64,000 nt of DNA from Chryseobacterium sp. (GCA_031286615.1 JAITUA010000013.1:496001-560000), one strand, 5' to 3'. Numbered from the stretch's first letter, positions 16,376-25,319 are shown. Numbers and translations: made by a program. The notes: generated by a model from the letters alone, not told the origin.

Positions 16376-19300
16376 ATGCAATTAAAATCCATCAACGAAA
16401 AGTTTCTTCCAGATCTGATGCAGAAAGAGTTCGGGAAAGAAATTTTCACCCAGTTAGAAAACAATCAGCATATTGCCGTAAAGGGAAGTGCGGGATCTTC
16501 AGTTTCTATTTTTGTGGCTGAGCTTTTTTTAGTTCAAAAGAAAAATATTCTTTATCTGGTAGATGATAAAGAGGATGCATTGTATGCCAATACTGAGATG
16601 GAAGATCTTCTTGGTAAAGATAAGGTGCTGTATTTTCCAGCCACTCACCTTGAGCCTTATCAGGTAGAAAAAACACAAAATGCCAATCTGGTTTTAAGAA
16701 CTGAAGTTTTAAATAAAATCAACTCCGGAAGATCTCCGAAGGTCATTGTGGCCTATGCCGGAGCTTTATCTGAAAAAGTGCTGAAGAAAGAAGACTTTAA
16801 AGCGATTTCTCATCATATAAAAGTAGGAGATCAGCTGGACTTCGATTTTGTAGATGAGCTGCTCACTCATTATCATTTTCAGCAGGCAGATTTTGTTTCA
16901 GAACCGGGAGAGTTTTCTGTAAGAGGGGGGATTGTAGATGTGTTTTCTTATTCATATGAAAAGCCATACAGGATTACATTCTTTGGCAACGAAGTGGAAA
17001 GCATTAAAACTTTTGATATCGAAACCCAGCTTTCTGTAGATAAGGTAAAGGACTTTCAATTGGTATCCAATATGAATTTCTCTGTTACAGGAAGCAGAGT
17101 GTCATTGCTGCAGCTATTGCCAAATGAAAGCTTTGTAGTTTCTAAAAATGGAATGATAGGAATGCAGAAGATCAGGGCATTCTATGAAAAGTCCCTGGAA
17201 AAATATGATGCATTAAGTAAAGATATTGCCCACAGAACTCCTCAGGAGCTATTTATTTCCGATCAGGAGTTTTTATTCGATTATAAAAAATTCAAAACAA
17301 TTGATTTTGGCGGGTCAGTGATTGAAGGATTGAAGGAAATTACTGAGATTAAGATGGAACAGCTTCCTCAGCCCTCTTTTCATAAAAACTTTGAACTGCT
17401 GATTGAAGATATCGAAGAAAAACAGAATAGCGGATTTGATACATGGATTTCCTTTTCAACAGAAAAGCAGAAAGAAAGACTGGAATCCATCTTTGAAGAA
17501 CTGGAGCATGAACTTCCGTTTAAAAGCTTTAAATCCGAACTGCATGAAGGATTTGTAGATAACGGCCACAAGCTTCTTGTTTATACAGACCACCAGATCT
17601 TTGACCGTTATCAAAGGTATAAGGCAAAGAATACTTTTGCAAAATCAGAACAGCTTACGCTGAAAGATCTGATGTCCTTGAAAATTGGTGACTATATTGC
17701 CCATATCGATCACGGGATCGGAAAATTTATGGGGTTGGTAAAAGTAAATAATGATGGTAAGATTCAGGAATGTTTCAAACTGACTTATAAAAACGGAGAC
17801 TTATTATATGTAAGTATCCACTCACTGCATAAGATTTCGAAATACAACGGTCCGGATGGAAGAGAGATTGTTTTGAGCAAACTTGGTTCTCCTACCTGGA
17901 AATCCCTGAAACAAAAAACAAAAGCGAAGGTAAAACAGATTGCTTTTGACCTTATTCAATTATATGCACAGCGAAAAACGGCAAAAGGTTTTGCTTATAC
18001 TCCGGATTCTTATCTTCAGAATGAACTGGAAGCCAGCTTTATCTATGAAGATACGCCGGATCAGGAAAAAGCTACAGTGGATGTAAAGAAAGATATGGAA
18101 GCTGACACCGTTATGGACAGGCTGGTTTGTGGTGATGTAGGTTTCGGTAAAACGGAAGTTGCAATCCGCGCGGCATTTAAAGCGGCAACAGACGGTAAAC
18201 AGGTGGCTATATTGGTTCCCACAACCATTCTTGCTTTTCAGCATTACAGAAGTTTTAAAGAAAGGCTTAAAGATTTCCCTGTAAATGTAGACTATGTCAA
18301 CCGATTCAGAACGGCGAAACAAAAATCGGAAACCTTAGATGCTTTAAAGAATGGAAAAGTAGATATTATTATTGGAACACACCAGCTGGTAAGCAGTTCT
18401 GTGAAATTTAAAGATCTTGGCCTTCTGATTATTGATGAAGAGCATAAGTTTGGGGTTTCAGTAAAAGATAAGTTGAAAACACTTAAAAATAATGTGGATA
18501 CACTTACGCTGACAGCTACTCCTATCCCAAGAACCTTACAGTTTTCATTAATGGCGGCAAGGGATTTATCTGTTATCAAAACACCACCACCGAACAGGCA
18601 GCCTGTAGATACACAATTGATCGGATTCAATGAAGAGATTCTTCGTGATGCCGTTTCTTATGAGCTTCAGAGGGATGGTCAGGTTTACTTTATTAATAAC
18701 AGAATTGAAAACCTGAAAGATATTGCGGGACTTATTCAGAGATTGGTTCCGGATGCAAGGGTGATAACGGGACATGGGCAGATGGAAGGTAAACAATTGG
18801 AGAAAAATGTTCTGGATTTTATGGAAGGGAAGTATGATGTTCTTGTATCTACAACCATTGTAGAAAGTGGGGTAGATGTTCCGAATGCCAATACCATTTT
18901 CATCAATGATGCACATCGTTTTGGAATGGCAGATCTGCATCAGATGAGAGGAAGGGTAGGACGTAGTAACAGAAAGGCATTCTGTTATCTGATCACGCCT
19001 CCTTATGATATGATGACTTCCGATGCCAGAAAACGTTTGGAAGCCATTGAGCAGTTTTCCGATCTGGGAAGTGGTTTCCAGATTGCAATGAAAGATCTTG
19101 AAATTCGTGGTGCCGGCGACCTTTTGGGTGCTGAACAAAGTGGATTTATCAATGAAATGGGGTTTGAAACCTATCAGAAATTAATGCAGGAAGCACTGGA
19201 AGAACTGAAAGATGATGCTGATTTTGAAAGTCTGTTTGAAAACGAGGAAGACAGACAAAAACTTTTCAAATCGGTGAAAGATGTCAATATCGATACTGAT

Positions 19301-19744
19301 CTGGAGCTGATGTTACCTGATTTCTATATTTCCAATACCGAAGAACGATTGATGCTGTACCAGAAAATTGCAGAAATTAATAATGAAGCGGATCTTCATC
19401 AGTTTGAGCTTGAGCTGATTGACCGTTTTGGGGCATTGCCGAAAGAAGCTGTCAATCTGTTGAAAAGTGTTTCTCTGAAATGGCTTGCTGCCGATATAGG
19501 TTTTGAGAAGATTGTTATGAAAAATGGAGTGTTTTTAGGATACTTCCCGGGGAATCCTCAGGATAAATTCTACCAGACGGATAGATTCAGGCATATTATT
19601 AATTATTTAACCCGAAATCCAGCCGAGGCACAGCTTAAAGAGAAGTCCGGAAAAGAAGGTAATCAACTGATGATGAGGAAGGAAAGAGTGAAGAACGTTG
19701 ATGAGGTTAATATGTTATTAAGAGCTATTATTGAACATAATTAA
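16376..19744 (+). CDS. mfd: Transcription-repair coupling factor Mfd
   Basis: 1122 residues from the ATG at 16376; an ATG-equivalent 22 codons upstream would add residues with no family counterpart (E. coli Mfd is 1148). In order: a UvrB-like damage-recognition half (about 1-330), the RNA-polymerase-interacting domain with GDYIAHIDHGIGKFMGL (about 440-510), and the RecG-like translocase. The translocase has Walker A in GDVGFGKTEVA near residue 590 and DEEH near 686, and the motif-VI region reads QMRGRVGRSNRKAFCYL. A C-terminal TRCF domain closes the protein. It removes RNA polymerase stalled at lesions and recruits UvrA. It is monocistronic, ending in a strong terminator. Confidence 0.97.
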   Translation: MQLKSINEKFLPDLMQKEFGKEIFTQLENNQHIAVKGSAGSSVSIFVAELFLVQKKNILYLVDDKEDALYANTEMEDLLGKDKVLYFPATHLEPYQVEKTQNANLVLRTEVLNKINSGRSPKVIVAYAGALSEKVLKKEDFKAISHHIKVGDQLDFDFVDELLTHYHFQQADFVSEPGEFSVRGGIVDVFSYSYEKPYRITFFGNEVESIKTFDIETQLSVDKVKDFQLVSNMNFSVTGSRVSLLQLLPNESFVVSKNGMIGMQKIRAFYEKSLEKYDALSKDIAHRTPQELFISDQEFLFDYKKFKTIDFGGSVIEGLKEITEIKMEQLPQPSFHKNFELLIEDIEEKQNSGFDTWISFSTEKQKERLESIFEELEHELPFKSFKSELHEGFVDNGHKLLVYTDHQIFDRYQRYKAKNTFAKSEQLTLKDLMSLKIGDYIAHIDHGIGKFMGLVKVNNDGKIQECFKLTYKNGDLLYVSIHSLHKISKYNGPDGREIVLSKLGSPTWKSLKQKTKAKVKQIAFDLIQLYAQRKTAKGFAYTPDSYLQNELEASFIYEDTPDQEKATVDVKKDMEADTVMDRLVCGDVGFGKTEVAIRAAFKAATDGKQVAILVPTTILAFQHYRSFKERLKDFPVNVDYVNRFRTAKQKSETLDALKNGKVDIIIGTHQLVSSSVKFKDLGLLIIDEEHKFGVSVKDKLKTLKNNVDTLTLTATPIPRTLQFSLMAARDLSVIKTPPPNRQPVDTQLIGFNEEILRDAVSYELQRDGQVYFINNRIENLKDIAGLIQRLVPDARVITGHGQMEGKQLEKNVLDFMEGKYDVLVSTTIVESGVDVPNANTIFINDAHRFGMADLHQMRGRVGRSNRKAFCYLITPPYDMMTSDARKRLEAIEQFSDLGSGFQIAMKDLEIRGAGDLLGAEQSGFINEMGFETYQKLMQEALEELKDDADFESLFENEEDRQKLFKSVKDVNIDTDLELMLPDFYISNTEERLMLYQKIAEINNEADLHQFELELIDRFGALPKEAVNLLKSVSLKWLAADIGFEKIVMKNGVFLGYFPGNPQDKFYQTDRFRHIINYLTRNPAEAQLKEKSGKEGNQLMMRKERVKNVDEVNMLLRAIIEHN

Positions 19745-19787
19745 ATTATAGGTTTCGTTTTTTGTAAACAAATTTGTAAAAGATGTG

Positions 19788-19824
19788 AAAAGCGTATAAA
19801 AATCTTAAATTTTTATACGCTTTT
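19788..19824 (+). terminator. Intrinsic terminator after mfd
   Basis: A 16-base perfect stem (19788-19803 with 19809-19824) with loop CTTAA is followed by TTTTTTG. It lies 44 bases after the mfd stop. Confidence 0.9.
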
Positions 19825-19849
19825 TTGTGATTGTTATCATGTTTTTATT

Positions 19850-19965
19850 AGCTAATATTCCTTTGGAAGGGAATTAAGGCTATTTTAAGGGGGTTGAAGT
19901 CACTTTCCTATGATTAAAAAAATCATGTAGATCCCCGCACAGTAAGGGTTTGAGACGGTAATAGA
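19850..19965 (+). promoter_or_regulatory. Possible degenerate cobalamin-riboswitch-like element
   Basis: In the 290-base gap before the VGIGT operon, blocks reminiscent of the cobalamin riboswitch appear in the right order. They are GGAAGGGAA (19865-19873), GTTGAAGTCAC (19893-19903), an ATGATT/AATCAT hairpin (19910-19925), CCCCGCACAGTAAGG (19933-19947) and GAGAC (19952-19956). The strictly conserved CNRCTGT core is imperfect (CACAGT), and the space for the usual distal helices before the B12-box-like GAGAC is missing. This is at best a truncated or diverged element. A TAnnTTTG promoter downstream at 20097 would bypass it. Low confidence; read by eye only. Confidence 0.25.
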
Positions 19966-20096
19966 TTTTTTTAAGCGTAAAAAGTGGAGTTATGTAGTAA
20001 TAATTCTACTTTTATGTGTGATTAATTCTATGTTGTAATATGTTTATTTCTATAGGTTTATGGATGTATAACTGGAATTTTTAGGACTTCATTGCG

Positions 20097-20104
20097 TACC
20101 TTTG
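20097..20104 (+). promoter_or_regulatory. -7 promoter box of the VGIGT operon (TACCTTTG)
   Basis: TACCTTTG matches TAnnTTTG and ends 11 bases before the ATG at 20116. It overlaps a possible start eight codons further up, which it therefore rules out. Confidence 0.65.
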
Positions 20105-20115
20105 CAGTCCTTATT

Positions 20116-20937
20116 ATGAAAAAAATTATATATTGCTGCGCGGCTGGACTTCTTTCATTCTGCGCTAACGCACAGGTGGGAATAGGTACTGCAAAACCTA
20201 AATCTGTTCTTGACGTGAATGGAAAAACCACCTTAAGAAAAGAACTTAGAGTAGGCGGGACTTCAACCCAGGCTGGAGATGCCGGGCTAAACGGCCAGGT
20301 TTTGGTTTCTCAGGGTGAGGGTTTGCCTCCCGTGTGGAAGTCTTTGAACATTTCCTTTATGGAAGAGGGACAGTATAAGTTGATCAACTCTTATCTGTCG
20401 TCAGACCAAGCAGGTATTATATCACTTACTAATGGTACTGCCGGTGATGGTGTTTACAAAAACAGTGTTGGAGATAATATCACTGATGCTGCCAAAGGAG
20501 CATGGAAAAAGATTGATGGGCTTAAAAATACCTTTACCATCAAAAATGGTAAAAACAGACTTACCTATCAGTTCCAGACAGGAATAGAAATCAAAGCACC
20601 TACCTCTACAACGATAGAAAGTGTAAGATTTACCTGCGGTGTTTTCAGAAACGGAACTCTGGTAGCGGTACGTCCGGATAGAATTGCTTCTAATAACAAC
20701 AGCGGAAAAAATGGTCTTCAGGACTATATCTTTACCCTTAATTATACTGAACAGAACGTTCCTGTTGGAGCTCATACGATTGAGATTGCATGCAGAAAGA
20801 TTGATACTTCTAATTCTACTTCACAATTTGCTATCGGACGAAATGTACAATCTTCAAACGGAGCTTCCAGTGCATTTACCCTGGAATCTACAATGAAAAT
20901 GGATGTTATTGAATACGTGAGCTATAAAACAAACTAA
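20116..20937 (+). CDS. Secreted VGIGT-type protein, operon member 1
   Basis: 273 residues. The signal peptide MKKIIYCCAAGLLSFCANAQ is followed at once by VGIGTAKPKSVLDVNGKTTL, the hallmark opening of a large group of Bacteroidota secreted proteins (VGIGTxxPxxxLDVNG), also found in some tail-fibre-like structural proteins. A short linker (GQVLVSQGEGLPPVWKSL) leads to a C-terminal domain of about 180 residues with predicted beta strands (TYQFQTGIEI, FTCGVFRNGTLVAVR, HTIEIACRKID). The three adjacent genes share this plan. Its stop TAA (20935-20937) overlaps the next gene's ATG, so translation is coupled. No known catalytic motif; a surface or extracellular structural role is inferred. Confidence 0.78.
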   Translation: MKKIIYCCAAGLLSFCANAQVGIGTAKPKSVLDVNGKTTLRKELRVGGTSTQAGDAGLNGQVLVSQGEGLPPVWKSLNISFMEEGQYKLINSYLSSDQAGIISLTNGTAGDGVYKNSVGDNITDAAKGAWKKIDGLKNTFTIKNGKNRLTYQFQTGIEIKAPTSTTIESVRFTCGVFRNGTLVAVRPDRIASNNNSGKNGLQDYIFTLNYTEQNVPVGAHTIEIACRKIDTSNSTSQFAIGRNVQSSNGASSAFTLESTMKMDVIEYVSYKTN

Positions 20938-21758
20938 TGATGAAAAAACTATTATCAACACTGTTTCTGACCATAGGACTTTTGGTTTCAGCTCAGGTAG
21001 GAATAAAAACAGATACTCCAAAAGCAAATCTTGATGTAAACGGGGATGTAAACCTAAGAAATAAAATTGCAGTTCTTAACACTACAGATAACTCAATTTC
21101 TCAAGGAAATAACGACCAATTGCTGGTTTCTCAGGGAGAAGGCTATGCCCCGATCTGGAAATCACTTCGTATTCCTGAATATGAGCCTAATAAATTTTAC
21201 CTGATCTACAACAACTCTTTTTCAGATAAAGTAGGGGTTTCATTTACTTCTTCTGATGATTCATCGGTAGGTTTGGCTTCCAGAGGGGGAACTTTTACCA
21301 AAGGAAAAGAGATCAGCAGTCTTACTAATTTTAAAAAAATAAACAATCTTTCACAGGTGATCAGTGTATTCAGTACTCAGAGTAAGGCGTACTTTCAGTT
21401 TGAAACGGTTGTGCAGGCAGACTTCGGAGTGGCTGGTTCTACAGATACCTCAATAGATTATGCCTGTGGAATTTTTGTAGACAATAAACTGGTCAATCTT
21501 AGACAGAGAAACTTAAAAGCAATCAGTAGTACATATCCTTTCCTTACCCATACTCAGATTGGTATTGTAGATAATCTTGCGAAAGGAAACCATACCGTAG
21601 ATGTTGCCTGTACAAGATTGGGTTCTTACGGAGCGACCAGCAATACCCTTACGATAGGAACAAATGTATATACCAATATTAATGGCTTTATTTCACAGTC
21701 ATCTCTTAAAGTTGATGTATATGAAGTTCCGGAAGTGTTTAACACCATTATAAACTAA
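20937..21758 (+). CDS. Secreted VGIGT-type protein, operon member 2
   Basis: 273 residues. The ATG at 20937 overlaps the preceding stop (TAATG); a second ATG follows at once at 20940. The signal peptide MMKKLLSTLFLTIGLLVSAQ precedes VGIKTDTPKANLDVNGDVNL. The linker NDQLLVSQGEGYAPIWKSLR matches that of gene 1 (LVSQGEG.xPxWKSL). The C-terminal domain repeats the same strand pattern (KAYFQFETVVQADFG, YACGIFVDNKLVNLRQ, NHTVDVACTRLG). It belongs to a tandem family produced by duplication and probably co-secreted. Function unknown. Confidence 0.77.
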   Translation: MMKKLLSTLFLTIGLLVSAQVGIKTDTPKANLDVNGDVNLRNKIAVLNTTDNSISQGNNDQLLVSQGEGYAPIWKSLRIPEYEPNKFYLIYNNSFSDKVGVSFTSSDDSSVGLASRGGTFTKGKEISSLTNFKKINNLSQVISVFSTQSKAYFQFETVVQADFGVAGSTDTSIDYACGIFVDNKLVNLRQRNLKAISSTYPFLTHTQIGIVDNLAKGNHTVDVACTRLGSYGATSNTLTIGTNVYTNINGFISQSSLKVDVYEVPEVFNTIIN

Positions 21759-21767
21759 AAGCGGATT

Positions 21768-22505
21768 ATGAAAAAAATATTATTTGTAACATCACTTCTG
21801 TTAACTGTTGCAGCTACTGCCCAAGTGGGTATTAATACTCCTAATCCGACGAATATGCTGGATGTAAACGGAGATCTGAATGTTGGAAAAGAATTAAGAA
21901 CAGGAGGTACAGATGTACTGAGAGGATCTGCCGGAACAGCAGGTGATATATTTCACAATAATGCAGACCTGGCTACCAATGACTGGAAGGCGATAAAAAT
22001 TGCAGATGGACAAGGAAGTATGTCTGTTTTTTCAATCAATACGGTAGCTGATAAAACAGGAGTTACTTTTGTGGCTCCAAACGGTGCTACTACTCCTTAT
22101 AGCGATGGTGATGCTTTAGCTGGAAACTGGACTGTACTTCCAGGAGCAGTGGATACATTCTCTGTAACCAATATGGTAAATAAAGCTACATTTTCCTTTC
22201 AGACTACGATTCAAAAAACAGGAACAAGCTCGGCAAGTTTTGCCTGCGGTATTTTTATTAATGATAAACTTAGAGCAGTAAGAACAGATGTTCTATTAGG
22301 AGATAGTGGTGCATACAAGATTTTTAATCTTAATGCTACTCTTGCCAACCTTACGCCTCAAAACCAATATAGTGTGAAAGTGGCTTGTATTAAAAGAGCG
22401 ATCTCAGGAACAACTCTTGGAATAGGAAAAGCTGTTGATGCTACTTATCTCAATAGTGATATGTCACAATCTGTTTTGACAACATCTATATTGCAGCCTT
22501 ATTAA
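21768..22505 (+). CDS. Secreted VGIGT-type protein, operon member 3
   Basis: 245 residues. The signal MKKILFVTSLLLTVAATAQ is followed by VGINTPNPTNMLDVNGDLNV. The LVSQGEG linker of genes 1 and 2 is replaced by GDIFHNNADLATNDWKAIKI. The C-terminal domain keeps the alignment blocks (ATFSFQTTIQKTG, FACGIFINDKLRAVR, YSVKVACIKR). It starts 9 bases after gene 2 and is followed by a strong terminator, so it closes the operon. The stepwise divergence suggests two duplications with sub-specialisation. Function unknown. Confidence 0.77.
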   Translation: MKKILFVTSLLLTVAATAQVGINTPNPTNMLDVNGDLNVGKELRTGGTDVLRGSAGTAGDIFHNNADLATNDWKAIKIADGQGSMSVFSINTVADKTGVTFVAPNGATTPYSDGDALAGNWTVLPGAVDTFSVTNMVNKATFSFQTTIQKTGTSSASFACGIFINDKLRAVRTDVLLGDSGAYKIFNLNATLANLTPQNQYSVKVACIKRAISGTTLGIGKAVDATYLNSDMSQSVLTTSILQPY

Positions 22506-22530
22506 TTTTTATAATAATACAATAATTAGG

Positions 22531-22557
22531 AATCTAAAAACGTTATGTTTTTAGATT
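22531..22557 (+). terminator. Intrinsic terminator closing the VGIGT operon
   Basis: AATCTAAAAAC (22531-22541) pairs with GTTTTTAGATT (22547-22557) around GTTAT, followed by a run of T. It lies 26 bases after the stop of gene 3. Confidence 0.9.
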
Positions 22558-22628
22558 TTTTTTGTTTATTAACTCTATTTCTTGTGAATTTGTCCATATA
22601 AATTGAAGTGTATTATCAAAAATTGAAT

Positions 22629-22636
22629 TATATTTG
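22629..22636 (+). promoter_or_regulatory. -7 promoter box of the 22658 lipoprotein gene (TATATTTG)
   Basis: TATATTTG matches TAnnTTTG. It overlaps an in-frame TTG at 22634 that could be mistaken for a start, so the ATG at 22658 is preferred. Confidence 0.65.
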
Positions 22637-22657
22637 GGCAAGCTAAAAAAATTCTAT

Positions 22658-23530
22658 ATGGTAAAAAACTATTTTTTTAAAATATTTGCCGGTATTGCTT
22701 TTCTTGGGCTGTTGTCAGCATGTAATACTACTTCAGATCCCACAGAATCTATCCCGAATCCGGATGATGGGCCGCCGCCTAAAAAGGTTTTAGCAAAAGT
22801 GAGTGCTAATAATATTTCTCAGGAAGAATATGCTACAGCAGCGGTAACCGGAGATTTGCAGACTGCAGTCTCTAAAGATGAATCTGCTTCAGGTGCTTTT
22901 TATACTGGAACAGTAACCTATACAAACAAGAATATTACAAAAATTAAATATGTAAGTTCAGCAGCATCCAGTCTGGTTTATGAATTTAATATTGTTCCTG
23001 ATGCTGCAGGTAAAAAGATTTATAATGCCACTTCTACTGCAACGGGTGCCACTCCATCAGTTTCTGTAATAAGTGACTATACTTTTACTTATAATGCAAC
23101 CACCAATAAACTTACTAAGATTCTCGAGAAGAGAAAAGAAGGTGGAATCAGTGCTTATAACAAATTTATAGATTATTCCTTCGTGTATAACGGAGAAAAT
23201 GTTATTCAGGTAGTTTGTTCCAAAGGAATATTGGATATCAACGGAAACCCGAATATGGGTACTGCAGTAATAAGCAAATATAGTTTTCAGAACTATGATG
23301 CTCAGAAAAGCCCTTACTCTACACTTTCATCGGTTTATTTCATCACACGAAGTCTGATAAATCCGGCTCAATTCTATAAGATTTCTCCGAATAATCCTAC
23401 TTCAATGTATATAGAATTACCGCCGCCGGCTACTTCAGTAAATACAGCTCAGAGTTATTCTTATGATAATCAAGGGTATGTGGTTGTGGAGAAAAATCAG
23501 AATGTTGCTTTTACCTATAAAAATTTATAG
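22658..23530 (+). CDS. Lipoprotein of unknown function, paralogue of the next gene
   Basis: 290 residues from the ATG at 22658. The lipoprotein signal MVKNYFFKIFAGIAFLGLLSAC has the lipidated cysteine at 22, then NTTSDPTESIPNPDDGPPPKK, a proline-rich tether. The body has repeated YxY-type strands (VTYTNKNITKIKYVSS, YTFTYNATTNKLTKILEKR, YSFVYNGENVIQVVCS, YSYDNQGYVVVEKNQN) typical of RHS/YD-like beta-strand repeats in Bacteroidota surface lipoproteins. Its C-terminal third aligns with the neighbour (FYKISPNNPTS with LILSPNNPKR). No enzyme motif. Confidence 0.72.
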   Translation: MVKNYFFKIFAGIAFLGLLSACNTTSDPTESIPNPDDGPPPKKVLAKVSANNISQEEYATAAVTGDLQTAVSKDESASGAFYTGTVTYTNKNITKIKYVSSAASSLVYEFNIVPDAAGKKIYNATSTATGATPSVSVISDYTFTYNATTNKLTKILEKRKEGGISAYNKFIDYSFVYNGENVIQVVCSKGILDINGNPNMGTAVISKYSFQNYDAQKSPYSTLSSVYFITRSLINPAQFYKISPNNPTSMYIELPPPATSVNTAQSYSYDNQGYVVVEKNQNVAFTYKNL

Positions 23531-23595
23531 GTGAGAGATAATCATTAATCTTATCAGAATATAAAATAATCATATAATTTTTAGGTAAAAAAAAT

Positions 23596-23603
23596 TATAT
23601 TTG
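23596..23603 (+). promoter_or_regulatory. -7 promoter box of the 23630 lipoprotein gene (TATATTTG)
   Basis: TATATTTG matches TAnnTTTG and ends 26 bases before the ATG, so this gene is probably transcribed separately from its paralogue. Confidence 0.6.
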
Positions 23604-23629
23604 TCAAAAAAATAATCAATTACAAGGAA

Positions 23630-24562
23630 ATGAAGCAAATTTTCTATTTTATTTTACTAATCGCAGGATTCTCCTCAATACATTCCTGCAAAGACATGCT
23701 GGATGAGGATGGAAATCCACTGCTGGATCTTAACAATACAGGAGGTTTAAGCGGTCCCAGAGCATTATACAGAGAAATTACAGATAAAGATACGATCGCA
23801 GAATATCAGTACAGCGGGCTTCTTGTAACTAAAGTGATTACAGACAGTGCTTCAGTTACTAATATTATGTATAGTGGAGATAAAATCAGTCAGATTAATT
23901 TCAACGGCTTTTTGGATCTTGACGGAAACGGAAAACTTGATAAGGATAGTGTATCATACACTCAGTTATTCACTTACGTTAATAACAATAAACTTCAGAC
24001 TATTTCTGAAAACCGTTCTATCTTTAGAAGACCTCCGCCTGCAATACCTGGAGATCCGCCGGGGCCACAGACATTATTGAAGAAAGAGAAGAGTCTTTAC
24101 AATATTAAATATAGTACTTCTACAGGAAAGCTAGACTCTATCATTATGAAGAATGGTCCGGATGTAGCAGGAGTGCCGCTTGCTTTCACAGATTACTCCA
24201 AAACAGGCTATACTTATGTAGGAGACAATGTATCTAAAGTGGTAAGACACTATGGAACAATGACAGGAGGTGCATTCGGTGCTGTTACAGGAAAATACAG
24301 CTATGAGTATTATGCATATGATGACCAGGTGAGCCCGTTCACTTTATTGCCGCATGTATATAAAATTTCAAGACTATTATCTACAGTAATTAATGATAAA
24401 GAAAGTCTTATTTTATCTCCAAACAATCCTAAGAGATGGTCGGTGACAGATCTTTCACCACCTATTCCAACTCCGATTGTGAAGAGTACCAATTACGTTT
24501 ATGATCCTCAGACTTACATGACAAAAGGATATGGCGTTAATTATATCTACAAACCACAATAG
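23630..24562 (+). CDS. Surface lipoprotein of unknown function
   Basis: 310 residues. The signal MKQIFYFILLIAGFSSIHSC places the lipidated cysteine at position 20, followed by KDMLDEDGNP, an acidic stretch compatible with surface export in Bacteroidota. The remainder resembles the preceding lipoprotein: YD-type strand repeats (YQYSGLLVTKVITD, YTYVGDNVSKVVRHYG, YSYEYYAYDDQVSPF) and the shared LSPNNPKR block followed by a final strand (NYIYKPQ). An internal acidic LDLDGNGKLDKDSV looks like an EF-hand-type calcium loop (DLDGNGKLDKD). It is followed by a terminator. Confidence 0.74.
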   Translation: MKQIFYFILLIAGFSSIHSCKDMLDEDGNPLLDLNNTGGLSGPRALYREITDKDTIAEYQYSGLLVTKVITDSASVTNIMYSGDKISQINFNGFLDLDGNGKLDKDSVSYTQLFTYVNNNKLQTISENRSIFRRPPPAIPGDPPGPQTLLKKEKSLYNIKYSTSTGKLDSIIMKNGPDVAGVPLAFTDYSKTGYTYVGDNVSKVVRHYGTMTGGAFGAVTGKYSYEYYAYDDQVSPFTLLPHVYKISRLLSTVINDKESLILSPNNPKRWSVTDLSPPIPTPIVKSTNYVYDPQTYMTKGYGVNYIYKPQ

Positions 24563-24583
24563 AAGACTTTTTTAACAATATTT

Positions 24584-24611
24584 AAACTCAATCTTTCATA
24601 AGGTTGAGTTT
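24584..24611 (+). terminator. Intrinsic terminator after the 23630-24562 lipoprotein gene
   Basis: A 12-base stem (24584-24595 with 24600-24611, one G-T pair) with loop TCAT is followed by TTTATTTTTT. Confidence 0.88.
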
Positions 24612-24626
24612 TTATTTTTTATCCCT

Positions 24627-24634
24627 TAATTTTG
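24627..24634 (+). promoter_or_regulatory. -7 promoter box of pth (TAATTTTG)
   Basis: TAATTTTG matches TAnnTTTG and ends 13 bases before the pth ATG. Confidence 0.6.
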
Positions 24635-24647
24635 CAAAAAATTTCTG

Positions 24648-25211
24648 ATGAAATATTTAATCGTCGGGCTTGGTAATAAAGGCTCAGAATATGAAAATAC
24701 ACGACATAATATAGGCTTTAAAGTAGCTGAAAAAATAGCCGAAACTCTTGAAGTACCATTCAATACTTCCAATTTTGGCTGGCTGGCAGAAGGAAAACAT
24801 AAAGGCAGAAAGGTTTTTATCCTTAAACCTGATACCTACATGAATCTTTCCGGAAATGCTGTGAAATACTGGATGCAGAAAGAAAATATTCCTTTGGAAA
24901 ATGTATTGATTGTAACAGATGATCTTGCCCTTCCTTTCGGGACTTTAAGATTGAAAGGAAAAGGTTCTGATGCAGGCCACAACGGACTTAAAAATATCAA
25001 TGAAGTATTGCAGACTCAAAATTATGCAAGACTTCGCTTCGGGATCTCTGCTGATTTCTCTGCCGGACGACAGGTAGATTATGTATTAGGAACCTGGAAT
25101 GAAGAAGAAGCGGCAAAGCTTACCGAGAGAATTGAAACCTTTTCAAAAGCCAGTCTTTCTTTCGTTTTCGCAGGATTGAATAATACGATGTCAGCATTTA
25201 ATGGGAAATAG
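24648..25211 (+). CDS. pth: Peptidyl-tRNA hydrolase
   Basis: 187 residues, the normal length. It releases peptides from prematurely dropped peptidyl-tRNA in the cytoplasm. Visible conserved residues are N10 in [16 protein letters not shown], the catalytic H20 in the same block, N66 in [10 protein letters not shown]92 in [10 protein letters not shown] and the [12 protein letters not shown] loop. The start ATG lies 13 bases after a promoter box. It stands alone, converging on a carbonic anhydrase gene with a shared terminator between them. Confidence 0.97.
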   Translation: MKYLIVGLGNKGSEYENTRHNIGFKVAEKIAETLEVPFNTSNFGWLAEGKHKGRKVFILKPDTYMNLSGNAVKYWMQKENIPLENVLIVTDDLALPFGTLRLKGKGSDAGHNGLKNINEVLQTQNYARLRFGISADFSAGRQVDYVLGTWNEEEAAKLTERIETFSKASLSFVFAGLNNTMSAFNGK

Positions 25212-25292
25212 AAAACAAGCATCAGATTCCAGATGGTAAAATACAGGTGGGTCTGATCTTTATTTATCGGGATTTAAATTATGATAAAAAAT

Positions 25293-25319
25293 AAATGCCA
25301 CCGGATTCCGATGGCATTT
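25293..25319. terminator. Bidirectional terminator between pth and carbonic anhydrase
   Basis: Arms 25293-25305 and 25307-25319 are complementary except for one pair (AAATGCCA/TGGCATTT core) and have A and T runs outside. It lies between two convergent genes. Confidence 0.8.

Noticed and set aside
17960-19138. Minus-strand frames of up to 190 codons inside mfd
   Set aside because: Mfd motifs are intact on the plus strand; the opposing frames have no recognisable domains and are shadows of biased codons.
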